Shown here piece by piece: positions 44,294 to 54,900 of a stretch of DNA of 64,000 nucleotides. Source of the DNA: Micromussa lordhowensis. Taxonomy: Eukaryota; Cnidaria; Anthozoa; Scleractinia; Lobophylliidae. The DNA is taken from contig OZ026598.1 of NCBI GenBank assembly GCA_964020085.1, positions 21,114,129 through 21,178,128 on the forward strand, in the 5' to 3' direction. The stretch's first letter is position 1. Every line of letters begins with the position of its first letter. A program made the position numbers and the translations under genes. Below the pieces are notes generated by a model. It ran no database searches. It saw only the letters and a list, made by a program, of their open reading frames with translations, and was not told the origin of the DNA.

Positions 44294-44677
44294 ATGCCCA
44301 CGGACGGAATTTGCCGATTTCCTGGCTGTAAACAAACTGGTCTTTATTTTAAACGGCTTGACAAACATTTGAAATGATGTCACCCAGGAAAGACGAGAGA
44401 GGATAATTTAAGATGCCCTTCCCCGACTCATGAAGGTCGTTGCATGGTCAAAAGAAGCGATCGAGAACGCCGGGCTTGTCAAGTCATCGGCTGCCGCTTC
44501 TACGGAGTCCTAATGGCGCGGTTAGACAGACATATGAAAAAGGCGCACCCAGAAGAGATGAGGCAAGCAAGACTGATGACTAAGCAAGGAATTGCTGAGT
44601 GCTCGTTTTCGAGTGACGATGATCTTGAAGACGACTTTGTTACAGCCAAAATTGAAGAAATACTAGCAAAGCTGTAG
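44294..44677 (+). pseudogene. Two-finger C2H2-like gene with in-frame TGA
   Basis: One frame from ATG 44294 to TAG 44677 contains two related units: CRFPGCKQTGLYFKRLDKH and CQVIGCRFYGVLMARLDRH, each followed by a His-Pro (CHPGK, AHPEE). This gives a C-x4-C-x12-H-x4/5-H finger. A single TGA falls between them, where the second unit has Lys, so it is a nonsense change or the upstream finger is lost; translation could restart at 44444 (MVKRSDRERRACQ). The end is acidic (SSDDDLEDDF). I do not recognise the family; duplicated fingers suggest a transposon-related DNA-binding protein. A histone-type stem-loop lies 370 bp downstream on the same strand. Confidence 0.55.
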
Positions 44678-45046
44678 CAGCAGCACCCATCCAACTGAAA
44701 ACGCCTTTTTTAAAAGCCAACAAATTAAAAAAAGTAAATGACCAACTAGATAGTCTCCCGATCACTCTTCGACCTCCCCAAGCACATAATCCCAATATAG
44801 TCAATCGAAATCCCAGTACATGCATGGTTCGGTTTCGAAGTAAACAAAAAGAAAATAAACTTCTAAAATCTGGACTTTCCGCCACATATTGTATTGTACT
44901 TTCCATGGACGCGTGCAAGGCGCCACCGAAAAAGTGTCTTTGCTATTCATGTAAGGCTCGCTAAAATGCTGCTTTAGAAGACTGATTATTTACTAATTGG
45001 CGAAATAACAAGAATTGTTAATAACCTATAACGGTTATGCAAAAAC

Positions 45047-45062
45047 GGCTCTTTTAAGAGCC
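45047..45062 (+). promoter_or_regulatory. Histone-type mRNA 3' stem-loop
   Basis: ggctct-ttta-agagcc, a 6-bp stem with 4-nt loop, preceded by aaaaac and followed by accaa. This matches the metazoan replication-dependent histone 3' element (stem GGYYCU, loop UUUC/A, flanking A-rich and ACCA). No histone coding sequence is found upstream. No clear purine-rich U7 site follows. Confidence 0.7.
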
Positions 45063-45461
45063 ACCAAGTTATGTGATGCTGCGTTACATTCATTCTATTA
45101 AATGTTGCCTTGATTCATCAAATGTAAGGCCCGATCTCAAATTAACAAATTACACCCGTTGAATCAAATGTCGAACTTAATTTACGGCGTCTGAATCGGC
45201 CATAAGTCGTATCGTCTGTAAATTAAAAGGATTGGCACACTGAAACTGTATTCCTTAGAACCGAGACTAAAAACCTTACAAGAGAAAACATCATAAGTAT
45301 AGTTACAAACAACAACATTAGTAAATTATAACAAGCGTCGATTATTTGTTTTGTTATCATGAAAATCAAACCTTTGATTGTGCGGTCCAGGCATTAAGAC
45401 GCAGCGAAAACAATAACTTCGATATGCTCGTGGAAAAAAGAACATTAAATTCAGTTGAGGG
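45063..45461. other. No gene seen
   Basis: AT-rich spacer between the stem-loop and the 3' end of the minus-strand BTB-BACK gene. Confidence 0.4.
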
Positions 45462-46361
45462 CTAGTCGAAGATGTCCCATATTTGTCCGCGGTGGTACAA
45501 AAAACGCCTTTCTGTTGATAAATCGTATTGCCTTACATTTTGCATAAAGTTAACTGGCGAACTCCGATCCGAGAAATAGTTCAACAATTCCCTTGTTTCA
45601 TTTGGTGACAACAGCTCGGTGTTACAAACAATGTCGCGGAATTCGTTTTCCTCCATAACTGGAAATCTCAGATTCTTAATAATCTGCTCTCCAAGGATTT
45701 GTCGCAGTTGTTTACCGTGAGCTTCAAACTTAAGCTTCTCGCACTCATTTTCTGCCCACCTAATGATAGCAACGAGTAAGTCAATTTCTTTAATGTTCAG
45801 AGTGTTTCTTTTCGCCAACTCAATCAAGTCCATTTTATCCATTTCAAGGAACTCCGCAGATTCCAGAACGTCTTTGCATTCTTTATCTATAAATTTCCAA
45901 CAGGAACGCAGGAGGGATTTGTTTTCAATAAGTTTTGAATGTTCCAAGACACAAAATACGTTACTAGAATCCAGATGATCCCGCAAAAATAATATGCAGC
46001 GTTTGGTCAGGGACTCAATCATATATTTTTCCGCTAAATAAAGTAGCTGTAAAACGTTGCTTCCGTTGAACTGGACTTCTCCGGTACATAAGAATCGTAG
46101 GAATTCTAACATCCCTTCGTAGTCGCAGTCGGGGAGATGAATGTGTTCGCTCGTTTCTGCCACAAAACTTCCGCAAAACATGGCAAAAAATACTGGGCTT
46201 GCAATCGCCAACAAGAACCTATGAGCTGGAATAATCGTCTTGCCAGTGCTGCTGGTTTCTCCATCGATGGACAAAGGAACGACAAATTTCACGTCACTCA
46301 ACGCATCGTTGCCTAACAAGAATTTGGATCTTTCTCGGTAGATCTCTGTAATCGCAGACAT
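45462..46361 (-). CDS. BTB-BACK protein, BTBD6/BTBD3-like without PHR
   Basis: 299 codons, single exon, ATG at 46361. Residues about 17-125 are a BTB/POZ domain (NDALSDVKFVV, IPAHRFLLAIASPVFFAMF, FLRFLCTGEVQF, AEKYMIESL). Residues about 130-240 are a BACK domain (NVFCVLEHSKLIENKSLL, FLEMDKMDLIELAKR, VAIIRWAENECEKL). Such proteins are adaptors for cullin-3 ubiquitin ligases (family knowledge). BTBD3/6 normally continue into a PHR substrate domain; here the protein ends soon after BACK with HRGQIWDIFD, so either it is a short form or the substrate part is lost. The 5' flank has no obvious second exon. Confidence 0.88.
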   Translation of the reverse strand: MSAITEIYRERSKFLLGNDALSDVKFVVPLSIDGETSSTGKTIIPAHRFLLAIASPVFFAMFCGSFVAETSEHIHLPDCDYEGMLEFLRFLCTGEVQFNGSNVLQLLYLAEKYMIESLTKRCILFLRDHLDSSNVFCVLEHSKLIENKSLLRSCWKFIDKECKDVLESAEFLEMDKMDLIELAKRNTLNIKEIDLLVAIIRWAENECEKLKFEAHGKQLRQILGEQIIKNLRFPVMEENEFRDIVCNTELLSPNETRELLNYFSDRSSPVNFMQNVRQYDLSTERRFLYHRGQIWDIFD

Positions 46362-46863
46362 GTTTTACAGTTGTAAAAAAAAGCCTGATACCCAGGCTAC
46401 CCTCAAAGACTAAGAAAATAGGCCACGTTTACGCTAAGGCAATCCGCAGCGGCTGAGCCAGTAAACATGTCATCATTTTGTGTTAACAGAAACCGATTAT
46501 TTGCTCCAAACGGAAATCATTACCAGACATTATTGAAAAGTAAACCACAACAGTTTTACATGTCTTGTACCATCTGCCTGAATTGCAATGTCTAATAAAC
46601 AAGGCGAAATCAATTTCTTCGCTTAATGCTCTAAATTCTAAAAATCGTTAAGGATGAAATGGCTAATTTTTTTTGCAAATATATGGGAAATCGTTATCTA
46701 AAGGTAATACCGGGCATTTTCTAGTTTCCGAGAAATTCCGGAAATTTCGCTGGAAATTCCCATCGGCGGGTGCCGAAAAACACAAGTTCTATTGGTTTCC
46801 AGGATGTCCTCTCAGGCCTCGATCTCGCTAGTGGCGGTAACGTAATGTAATGTAGACTTTTAT

Positions 46864-47220
46864 GACATAAAGCTATGAACATGTTTGTTGAAAAATATAT
46901 ACTTATCTCAGGATTTTGAGCCTTTTTAGAAGTTGAAATATTGGGAACAGTGCTTATTTAAATGTTTGCTTGATCAGTTCAGATAATCAGGGCCTAGATG
47001 GCCAAAGTTGCAGATGTTTACACCATTTTCCGGCAGCCATATTGTTGGCGACTCCATACTGGGCCCTGTAAATTTGTGCAAAATGTTTCGACTGCCAGAT
47101 ATTTGAAGATCGAGAAAACGAACAGACCTAAAACTGGGAGAAGTGATTTAATTATTTATCTCTTATGACATTATAATTCCTTGAGTTTATTCACTGAATG
47201 GTTTTCGAATTCTTTTTTTT
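46864..47220 (+). repeat. Dispersed repeat, direct copy of 62228-62580
   Basis: Shares ataaagctatgaac, atatatacttat, gcttatttaaatgtttgc and ttgatcagttcagataatc with 62228-62400, and continues with weaker similarity through the catgttgg hairpin zone. More diverged than the long arms. Confidence 0.82.
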
Positions 47221-47804
47221 AGTTGCGTGACGGTGCGTGATACGCACACGAACGACGTTTTCTCCAGTACCTGTTACATTTTCACTGTAACCAAATCTGA
47301 GACAACCCGGAAACGCCAGTCAGGAAGAAGAAGTTGAATCATTAGTTTTCAAAGATTGTTTCATACGCTTCACTCAAACGTTTTGAAGAGTTCGAAAAAA
47401 CTTTGCTTAAGAAAGTCGGTGCGTTCAAATAGACACTCCCTTACAAGCTTTATTTCATGTGTGGTGCGAGGCTTCTGTTTAATTTTCCAGACGCGCTACG
47501 TCCCCTTGGACTTGCGACAGCTGGAAAATGTTCCCGGGTCGTTTTTATTTCCTTGCAATTTCAGATTCGGTTCAGTCAGAAAAAAAATACCTTGTGAAAA
47601 AGGCTCTGACAGTTACAAATTTATTCAGGACCAAAAGCACGTTTAGGGTAAACATGTTTCAGCGACACATAAATCGTATTTAGTTTTTAGTTTCAAAATA
47701 TTTTTGCCAAGTGCGACCGGAAGTAAGGTGTGAGAATGCATAGTAACCTCATTCATTTCTTCGTTCTGGAAAGTTTGACACGACGCCAACGTTCAGAAGC
47801 TAGG
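47221..47804. other. 5' flank of Frizzled-CRD gene B
   Basis: No domain-bearing ORF. A gaccggaagt phrase (ETS-like) lies at 47715. An upstream in-frame ATG at 47730 would add 25 residues before the signal peptide. Confidence 0.4.
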
Positions 47805-48710
47805 ATGCTTTCAATCTTGTTTGTGGCCTTGCTTGGTCCAGGTTTTACCTGTAAACCAGCTAAATCATGCTACATAGTCATCAACGAGGTGAAGGAGTTA
47901 TGCGGCTTTTACAAATACACCACTGTGGACGCACTTGAACAGAAACATGCACTTCAGATTGTAACACACTTTGGATCACTATTCACATCACAATGCTCAG
48001 CTTTTTCAAGGATTTTGGTTTGTTCTCGATTTGTTCCGTTTTGTTTTGCGCCTCACAACCAGTTACAACCATGCCGCCAATTGTGCCAAGAAGTCAAGTC
48101 ATCGTGTTTTCATCTTTTCGAGAAACTCGGAACTCCTTGGCCAGCCGCTTTGAATTGCTCAACTCTGCCGTCATCGCCGAATCTCTGTCTTTCTCCTTCT
48201 TCGCAAACCACACCTGTGTCTCTGCTTCCGTCTCCTACGTCGTCTATCATTCTGCCATCTGTCTTCAGTCCGCCATCCCCTCATCGCCATTCGTCTTTCT
48301 CGTCAATTAATCCAACTGCCTCAATAAGTTCCACGTTTGCTTCGTCAAGTTCGACGCCTGCTACATCATCGCGCTCAACACTTCATCTTCAGTCAAGCCC
48401 CACTATCACGCCACGATCCACATCGCAGCAACTTATTCTAGGAATTTCTTTATTGTTTGCAGTTTTTATTATGCTTCTGCCTTTAGTTTTGTATTCATTA
48501 TCACGCCGCTTCTGTCTGCAATACCAGCCACCCACTCGTAACCATGACACCATCACATTCAGTATTCCGTTACAGCAGTTTCCAGCCTCTGAACCCACAC
48601 CGTCTTTGCCATCACCTCCGCCTCCGCCTGTTCCAGTCAAGAACAAGGACTTGCACGTATACCAAAACACTAGAGGAACGACCCTTTATGCAGTGTCAGA
48701 CCTATTTTAG
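47805..48710 (+). CDS. Single-pass Frizzled-CRD membrane protein B
   Basis: The start at 47805 is preferred because MLSILFVALLGPGF is then an N-terminal signal peptide; 301 residues result. Ten CRD cysteines follow (in the longer 326-residue numbering 47, 58, 89, 98, 105, 115, 119, 126, 143, 153) with QLQPCRQLC and TPWPAALNC. A long Ser/Thr/Pro stalk (about 155-232) suggests a glycosylated stem. One membrane helix covers about 234-256. The tail has FSIPLQQ, a Pro run (296-302), then HVYQNTRGTTLYAVSDLF at the C-terminus. Compared with protein A the CRD is diverged but the tail keeps the same order: F-S-x-P-L, poly-Pro, V-Y-x-N-T, T-T-L-Y-A, D-L-Y/F. Intronless, like A. Confidence 0.87.
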   Translation: MLSILFVALLGPGFTCKPAKSCYIVINEVKELCGFYKYTTVDALEQKHALQIVTHFGSLFTSQCSAFSRILVCSRFVPFCFAPHNQLQPCRQLCQEVKSSCFHLFEKLGTPWPAALNCSTLPSSPNLCLSPSSQTTPVSLLPSPTSSIILPSVFSPPSPHRHSSFSSINPTASISSTFASSSSTPATSSRSTLHLQSSPTITPRSTSQQLILGISLLFAVFIMLLPLVLYSLSRRFCLQYQPPTRNHDTITFSIPLQQFPASEPTPSLPSPPPPPVPVKNKDLHVYQNTRGTTLYAVSDLF

Positions 48711-48893
48711 CGGTACTGTCATTTTAGTTTTCATTTTAAACTCTCAAATTTATATGCTTATTTATGCCCCGTGATAGCAGAACAACGGAATTAGGCGTAC
48801 TCTGATTTGCACCGGTTGTCATCAGAAACAGTCTCTGATGTCTAGCATTAAGAAACTCTTTTCCTTAAGTCTGACAATATGTAAAAATGTTAA

Positions 48894-49457
48894 AGTGCCC
48901 CTGTGACAAAAAATAAATTATTTTTTTCCTTTGGATTTCAAAACTATGTTAACTAAACACTAAGTGACCCGAGTTTTAATCCTTGATTTAAAAAAGGCAC
49001 CTGTTTATTTTAACTGGAACTTTCCTATTTAATGATCCGCCATTACTAAATTTATGTTCTTGAGAGAGCTGGATCGAGGAGAAAATGACGTCAAAGGCTC
49101 ACTAGTTTAAGAATGCAATGCGTGTGTACGCTGCATAATTAATATGCAGCACGGGAGTTTTAGGCTTTCACACTTTTAAACTCGCACTTTGCATACATAA
49201 TAAGCTGCGTTCACACGCTGAAATTTTAAGCTGGTGAGCCTTTGACGTCACTTTTCCCGGATCCAACCCTCTGAGGTCAAATCGGTCAGGTTTGAACGTG
49301 AGTAATGGCGGATCGTGAAATCCAAAACTTGCACTCAAAGTAAACGGCCTTTGGATAAAAATGAAAGGTCAGAATTTTGCCAGTCAAGTGTTAAGCAGAC
49401 ACACTTTCAGAATCTCAAGAAAAATAGGAAGTGATTTTTTTTTATCACAGGGGCACT
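48894..49457. mobile_element. TTAA-type MITE, ~564 bp
   Basis: Starts agtgcccctgtgac right after TTAA (48890-48893) and ends gtcacaggggcact-like (tatcacaggggcact) before taga, a decayed TTAA. Inner arms pair (gatccgccattact with agtaatggcggatc; aatgacgtcaaaggctcac with gtgagcctttgacgtca). Its termini resemble those of the MITE at 12607 (agtgccactatga). Confidence 0.82.
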
Positions 49458-49737
49458 TAGAAAGGTCAAAATACTGAAGTTTTAGTAAACATCTAAGCTA
49501 GGCGAAAGTCAAAGGAAGTGGGGTTTAGATTATTTCCTAATAAAATTTTGCAGCTAAATTTAAACTGTGCGAGTCATGTTATTAAAGCGCGGCCGTGCAT
49601 ATATAGAGAGATTTTTATCATGATGGCGCGAGCGCTATGGTATAATAACAATAAGTATTGCTGGCCATGACTTTTCTTTATTTTGTGGCTCTGAACAGAG
49701 CCGTTTTGTATTGCTGTCGATGTAGCCATTTTGAAAT

Positions 49738-50034
49738 TCAACTGATCCTTGATACAAGGGTTTGCTCAAGTGCATCCATGTCGCTCAACATACTATAGAT
49801 GTTGCTCTTCAGTTTACAATACTGTGCTACAACAGGCAAAACATCTTGAAGAATCATCAGCGGATGTAGACTATGAAGCGTATCCAGCAACTGCAAACGA
49901 TTTTCTGTCAGGGTTTCTATTAAGTCTAGACGTTCAGCGCGAATAGAGTCGACGACGGCCGAGTAATCCATTGCAGATTTGAAAGATTTAACGTGAACCC
50001 GTTTATTTATTTGATAGGATCCTCGTTCTTTCAA
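49738..50034 (-). CDS. Hypothetical small helical protein
   Basis: A 98-codon frame; the likely start is the second Met (49971), MDYSAVVDSIRAERLDLIE, giving 77 residues. It is predicted by eye to be all helical (LTENRLQLLDTLHSLHPL, LPVVAQYCKLKSNIYSML). The pattern faintly recalls a CARD/death-fold N-terminal helix, but this is not firm. It may be an exon or a chance ORF. Confidence 0.3.
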   Translation of the reverse strand: MKERGSYQINKRVHVKSFKSAMDYSAVVDSIRAERLDLIETLTENRLQLLDTLHSLHPLMILQDVLPVVAQYCKLKSNIYSMLSDMDALEQTLVSRIS

Positions 50035-51880
50035 ATAGTAAACAATGGATGCTGTGAATTTCTGGAAAATATCAATAGGTGTTATGGAGGCGGAGCTTTA
50101 CGCTCCCCATTGTCAGTGAAAGAGATATGATAAAAATTTAAATGCGAATAGGAAACAATGCTTGAAACACATACCTATCAAAAATACACAGTGGAGAGGA
50201 GTGAGTTATACATCAAACAAAATTTTGTTCACTTTTACCTGATTTCATATTCTCCTATACTTTTTAACTTATTTTAGTCCTCAGCAGAATACGATAATAT
50301 TAACCGAACCAAGCTCTAAATGCATGGTGGCAAAAAATTCTGAAATGTTAAAGTAAGAGCACAAACTCAATACCACACTATCCTTGAACAAAATATTCAA
50401 TAACTCTCTTTTATGCTGGTGACGTAATTTCATGCCCGTTAAATACTTCACGGCCGTTTGTGAGCTCCGGAATATAACCGACATGTACCTTTTCAAACTT
50501 CTCCTTGTGAAATAAGCCGGGAATAAAGCACTGTAGAATTCGGAAAAGATAAAAAGCAGAAAGCGACGCGCCTCATTCAAACACTTTCTTTGCTTATATC
50601 TTTGTTTGCGAATTTTGCTTAAAATATGAATAGGCAAATTGAACAATAGGTGACCAGATCTTGGTGAAACACGCAAAAAAGAGAAATTTCACGACAAAAA
50701 CTATTGTTCGCAATCAGCTCGAAACTCAAAGCAATAAAAAATAGGTAAGCAAATCGAATAAAAGTTTAGTTTTCGGATTTAACAGCCAAAACATCTTAAC
50801 AAAATGAAATGTTAGTTATATTTATTGATCGAAGGGAGAAAACACCGGTTGTCATTGCAATAGTAATTCCTGCGCGCGTCACAACAATAGCGCAAGCTTT
50901 CCCCTAACTTGTGCATCTTTCCAGTTCAATAACTCACATTTACAGGACATGATTTTCATGGAAAGGAATTTCTTTTCTTTTTAACCTATTCGATGTATAT
51001 TGAGGTCGTAGTATAGAACTTGAACATGAGTGCGCCCGAGAGAGGGATTTACCGTTCAAAAAGGGCCAGTTTGCGCAAGAAATGCCGTAATACCCATCTG
51101 AACTGAATGGGTAACATTTTTTTTTGTTTAAATCTCTCAAAAACCAAAACAAGTGAAATCACTCAAACGGAAAAAAGCGCGAAAATTACACTTTCTTTTG
51201 CGAGGATTAACGACAACGGTGTTATCTTTCGTTCACCGTGCGCCATTGTGTGTATCACACACACACAAAGTAACTGAGTGAATGATTTCACCAACAACAG
51301 TTCTTTTCAGAGCTACCTACACTATACAAACTACCCACAAAGTAAATTCAAATAAAGTTAATCTTAAAAGTTTAGTTTATTCTAAAGCAAAGCTGTGCCC
51401 GGCCGCTTTCTCGCGAAATTCTAGTAAATCAACTGGAAAGCTACAAGTTGGTTTCCTAAAAGAATGTACACAACCTCAATAAGTCCCTGCCACGCGATTT
51501 ATTTTTTCACGTTACTGATTTATTGGCGCGAAAAGAAGTCAGAAAAAATTTCCTTGTTTTAGTGACACGAAAAAAAGTCCCTGCCTTAGTGACGCAGCCA
51601 AAGCTTTATACATTGCAAGACATTTAACGCACGCAAGAGCTTTTGATCTGAATTAACAAAGTTTTCATCGTTTGAAATTAGATTTCTTGTTTTATAGGTC
51701 GGTTATCAGCTTTTCACTTCACACCTTTAATTAATGCAAAGCCTGACACATTGATTGCAAGCGAATTTTATTTCAATAGATTCTATTTAATCTTTGTTGA
51801 TATAGCGGATTCTATCAATCCTATTGTGCTTAATTGAGCGTCCTCGTTACTAATTGGCCAGTTTGACACAAAACGAATGG
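50035..51880. other. No gene seen
   Basis: AT-rich intergenic DNA upstream of the transposase-like gene. A short CA/TG run lies at about 51248-51268. ORFs at 50281-50676 and 50940-51152 show no domain. Confidence 0.4.
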
Positions 51881-51942
51881 TATAAGCTGATGATCGAAAT
51901 GTAGTAATATTTAAATTACTACATTTCGATCATCAGCTTATA
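51881..51942. repeat. 62-bp fold-back with perfect 28-bp stem
   Basis: Arms begin tataagctgatgatcgaa and are exact reverse complements around the 6-nt loop atttaa. It ends 43 bp before the ATG at 51986, so it is probably in the promoter or 5' untranslated region of that gene. Confidence 0.92.
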
Positions 51943-51985
51943 GTTATCTGTTTCCCTACTTTGCAAGTCAGAAGCGTTTTCAAAT

Positions 51986-54900
51986 ATGGATCCGTACGAT
52001 TTTGACCAGGACGATTACGTTGAAAGTCGAGACAACGACTTTAGTGCTTCCTTCATAGAGGAAATATGCGACGATAGCAGTTCCGATGAAGAATTTCTTG
52101 GTTTTACTCGGGAAGATATTTATATGGCTAAAACCTCGAGGGTGCGACGCTTCCTCGAGAAAACCACGAAAGACGCAGAGGGAAATCAAGAGGACGACGA
52201 GTTGGACATCCAGCGCGGGTGGAAAAGAAAAGCCGATCCTTCTCAGTAAGTAAAACAATCGTAGTGGTTTTATTTCATTTGATATTTGGCGGAGTGCTTG
52301 TTCTAATAATGTTCTATAACGGTTTAAGTTGTATATCAAGGCCGTCGTTTGCATAAAGTTTTACGGCAAGCTGTTAAAGGTGCGAGTGTACGTAAGTTTT
52401 GCGTGCGTTTATCGTAGCTTCAGAATCGTAAAAGTTAATGCAAAGTGGCATTTACTTTTAATTTTTTTTCGGAAAAACCTATTTTAAGGTGGAGTAGTTT
52501 ACTTGAAAAGTGGTGGGTGAAACTGAAACAAACGGTGTGACAAAGATTACAGATATTAGTCAGTTTGCCTCCCAATCGAATGCATTTATCAGCGAATTCT
52601 CCGATTTATTGGTGCGTAAATTGTTGGTATTTGCTAGCGTGCGCGAAAATGTTCTTGATTTAATGTCCATAAAAAAACTTTATGCACCCCAAGATAACGC
52701 TCTAAACTAGGCCGTTTCAAGATTTACAAAATTATAAATTCCTAGCCTACTTTTCTGCTGGATTTCCATTAAGGCTGTGTTTGTTGATGATTGATTTCTA
52801 TTCAAAGCTTTTGTTAAGGAAAGAAATGTTCTCTTGCGGATTTCAATAGAAAAGAGAACGGACGGGTTTGTTTTCCTATTTCACACTTGGCTGGAAGACT
52901 GGTGATTATCTGGTCAATTCGAGTTCGAGTTCTAATAAGTATGTGAAGGCGCCCTCGGTTTCTCAGAGTTTTAATCATCAAAGGAGTGTTGCATAAACCG
53001 TAAAAGTTGCAAGTGCACGTAGTTCGCCAGCAATCAGAAAATTTTATTACGGACCAGTATCCATGGCAATTCTTTGGGCGCGAATAGGACTATGCTTATT
53101 TCAGGAAATTAAGGCTCCCCGAAATTAACGCGAATCGGTAAATTCGCGTTAATTTCATAGAGCGTTAATTTTGTTGAGCATTAATTTCCGCAACGTTAAT
53201 TAAGTGCAGAGTTAATTTCCGCATTCTTAACTTCCTAAACTGGCAAATAACAAGTTTGTCTTTTTTGTTCTTGTGGTATTAAAACTGGTTTCAATTACAA
53301 ATTAGCTTGTTTGCGATACTTTGTTATTGAAACGGCTTACGAGCTGCCGCATAATTGTGCATTTAGTTCACCAGTTGGGTTGTCCAAAATAGTTTTTTTC
53401 CGGTGTGAAATTTTATGCAAAGTTTTAAGTCTGTTGTACTACAAAGCAATTTCTGTCAGTCGTTGCGAATATTGAAATCTCGTGAAATCAGACTTTTCTA
53501 TCGCAAAAAGAGTAACTGTACACTGGGTGCCAGAGGGTTGTAACATCCGGGACCAGAGGGTTTTTTTTCCGCTCGCCAACGATCGTGGCTTCACCACTTA
53601 CTGTTAACGGCTTCACTGCAAAAAAACTCCCTCTCGCACCCATGGTAGAATGGTAGAGGAATTAAATTCGTGTTTACCACAGAAATTCTAGTAAAACACG
53701 GCAACGATCAGAGAGCTAAACTCGACTGAAAGTGGCCTGTTTTCACTTACAAATTTACGGCGAAACAAGTACAGTATCACGCTCCATTGCAGCGCGAAAC
53801 TACAAACAACTAAACAAACTCTCGCGCCTACAAAACACTCAATTGAGTTTACTTACAGTGACTTCCCTTGTCAGTGAATAGAGATTATCTTGCTTTGATT
53901 TATAGTCAATGGAAGTATGAAAAATGAAAAGAGAAGACCGGCCGATTACCGCTGATTCGTTCACAGAAATAGATCAACACGAAGATCCCGCCCAGCGGAT
54001 AGGGAAAATTCCGCTTGCTCCCAGAACCCACGCGTACCCGGAACCAATCAGATTGCAGGATTTGTTGAATTCTGCCCACTCACAAACTGAGAAAAAATTA
54101 ATGTATTTTAATCAAAAGTACTGTCAAGTTTGACTGTTTTTCGTTAAGTTTTCTCAAAGATTGGTTGAATCGCGATACAAAACTAAACGTGATTTTGAGA
54201 CGGCATACCACATTAAATTGGCTGCTAAATAAGAGAAAATATATTCTCGTTCGGCGTGTAATGAATAAACAAGACGAAGGACTTTTCTGAAAGTCTAACA
54301 GAACAGTGGATACGACAGTAGTTACAAAACCGAAAAAGGAGAAGGATACTAATTTTTTCCTGTTGCATTCATTTAGGTGGAAGAAAAATGTCAGAAAAGC
54401 GGCGCGGAACTGTGGGAAGGAAACCACCAACTATCGCGGCGAAAAGGTGCCCGCCAGAAAGATCGGACCACACTGTTCTTGTCCACTTGAATGTTTTGAG
54501 AGGGTAATCACTTACTTTGTATGTCATATTTGGCTCTCGTATAGTATTATAGCAAAGCCACTAAATCGGATAACGGATGAACTTTTTTCAAAGTAAGTCG
54601 GGAAACACGTAAAAAAAAGACAAGCAGTTCCGTAAAAACATACATATAAAAGCATAAAAGCATAAAAGCGAGTATGTATGATTTTTCAGTGAGATCCCGC
54701 AACTGTTTTTATAACTGATATTCCTGCTTGTTACAAAGATTCGCTACTTTCATGGCTTAAGGACGTTAGCACGAAAATGTATACTGATCAAGGCTGCAGT
54801 CTAAGGGCAAAAACGTTTCGCCGTTAGGATGCCGATAAACAATTAAACCTACTAAGTATACAAGTACATTTACCTATTTCTCTCTCTTGTTACAGATAGA

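Noticed and set aside
44372..44374. In-frame TGA as a selenocysteine codon
   Set aside because: The aligned residue in the second finger is Lys, not Cys, and no SECIS-like structure was seen downstream; a nonsense change is simpler.
45063..45120. Histone gene remnant ending at the stem-loop
   Set aside because: No histone fold or histone-tail text was found in any frame upstream; left as a question in the findings.
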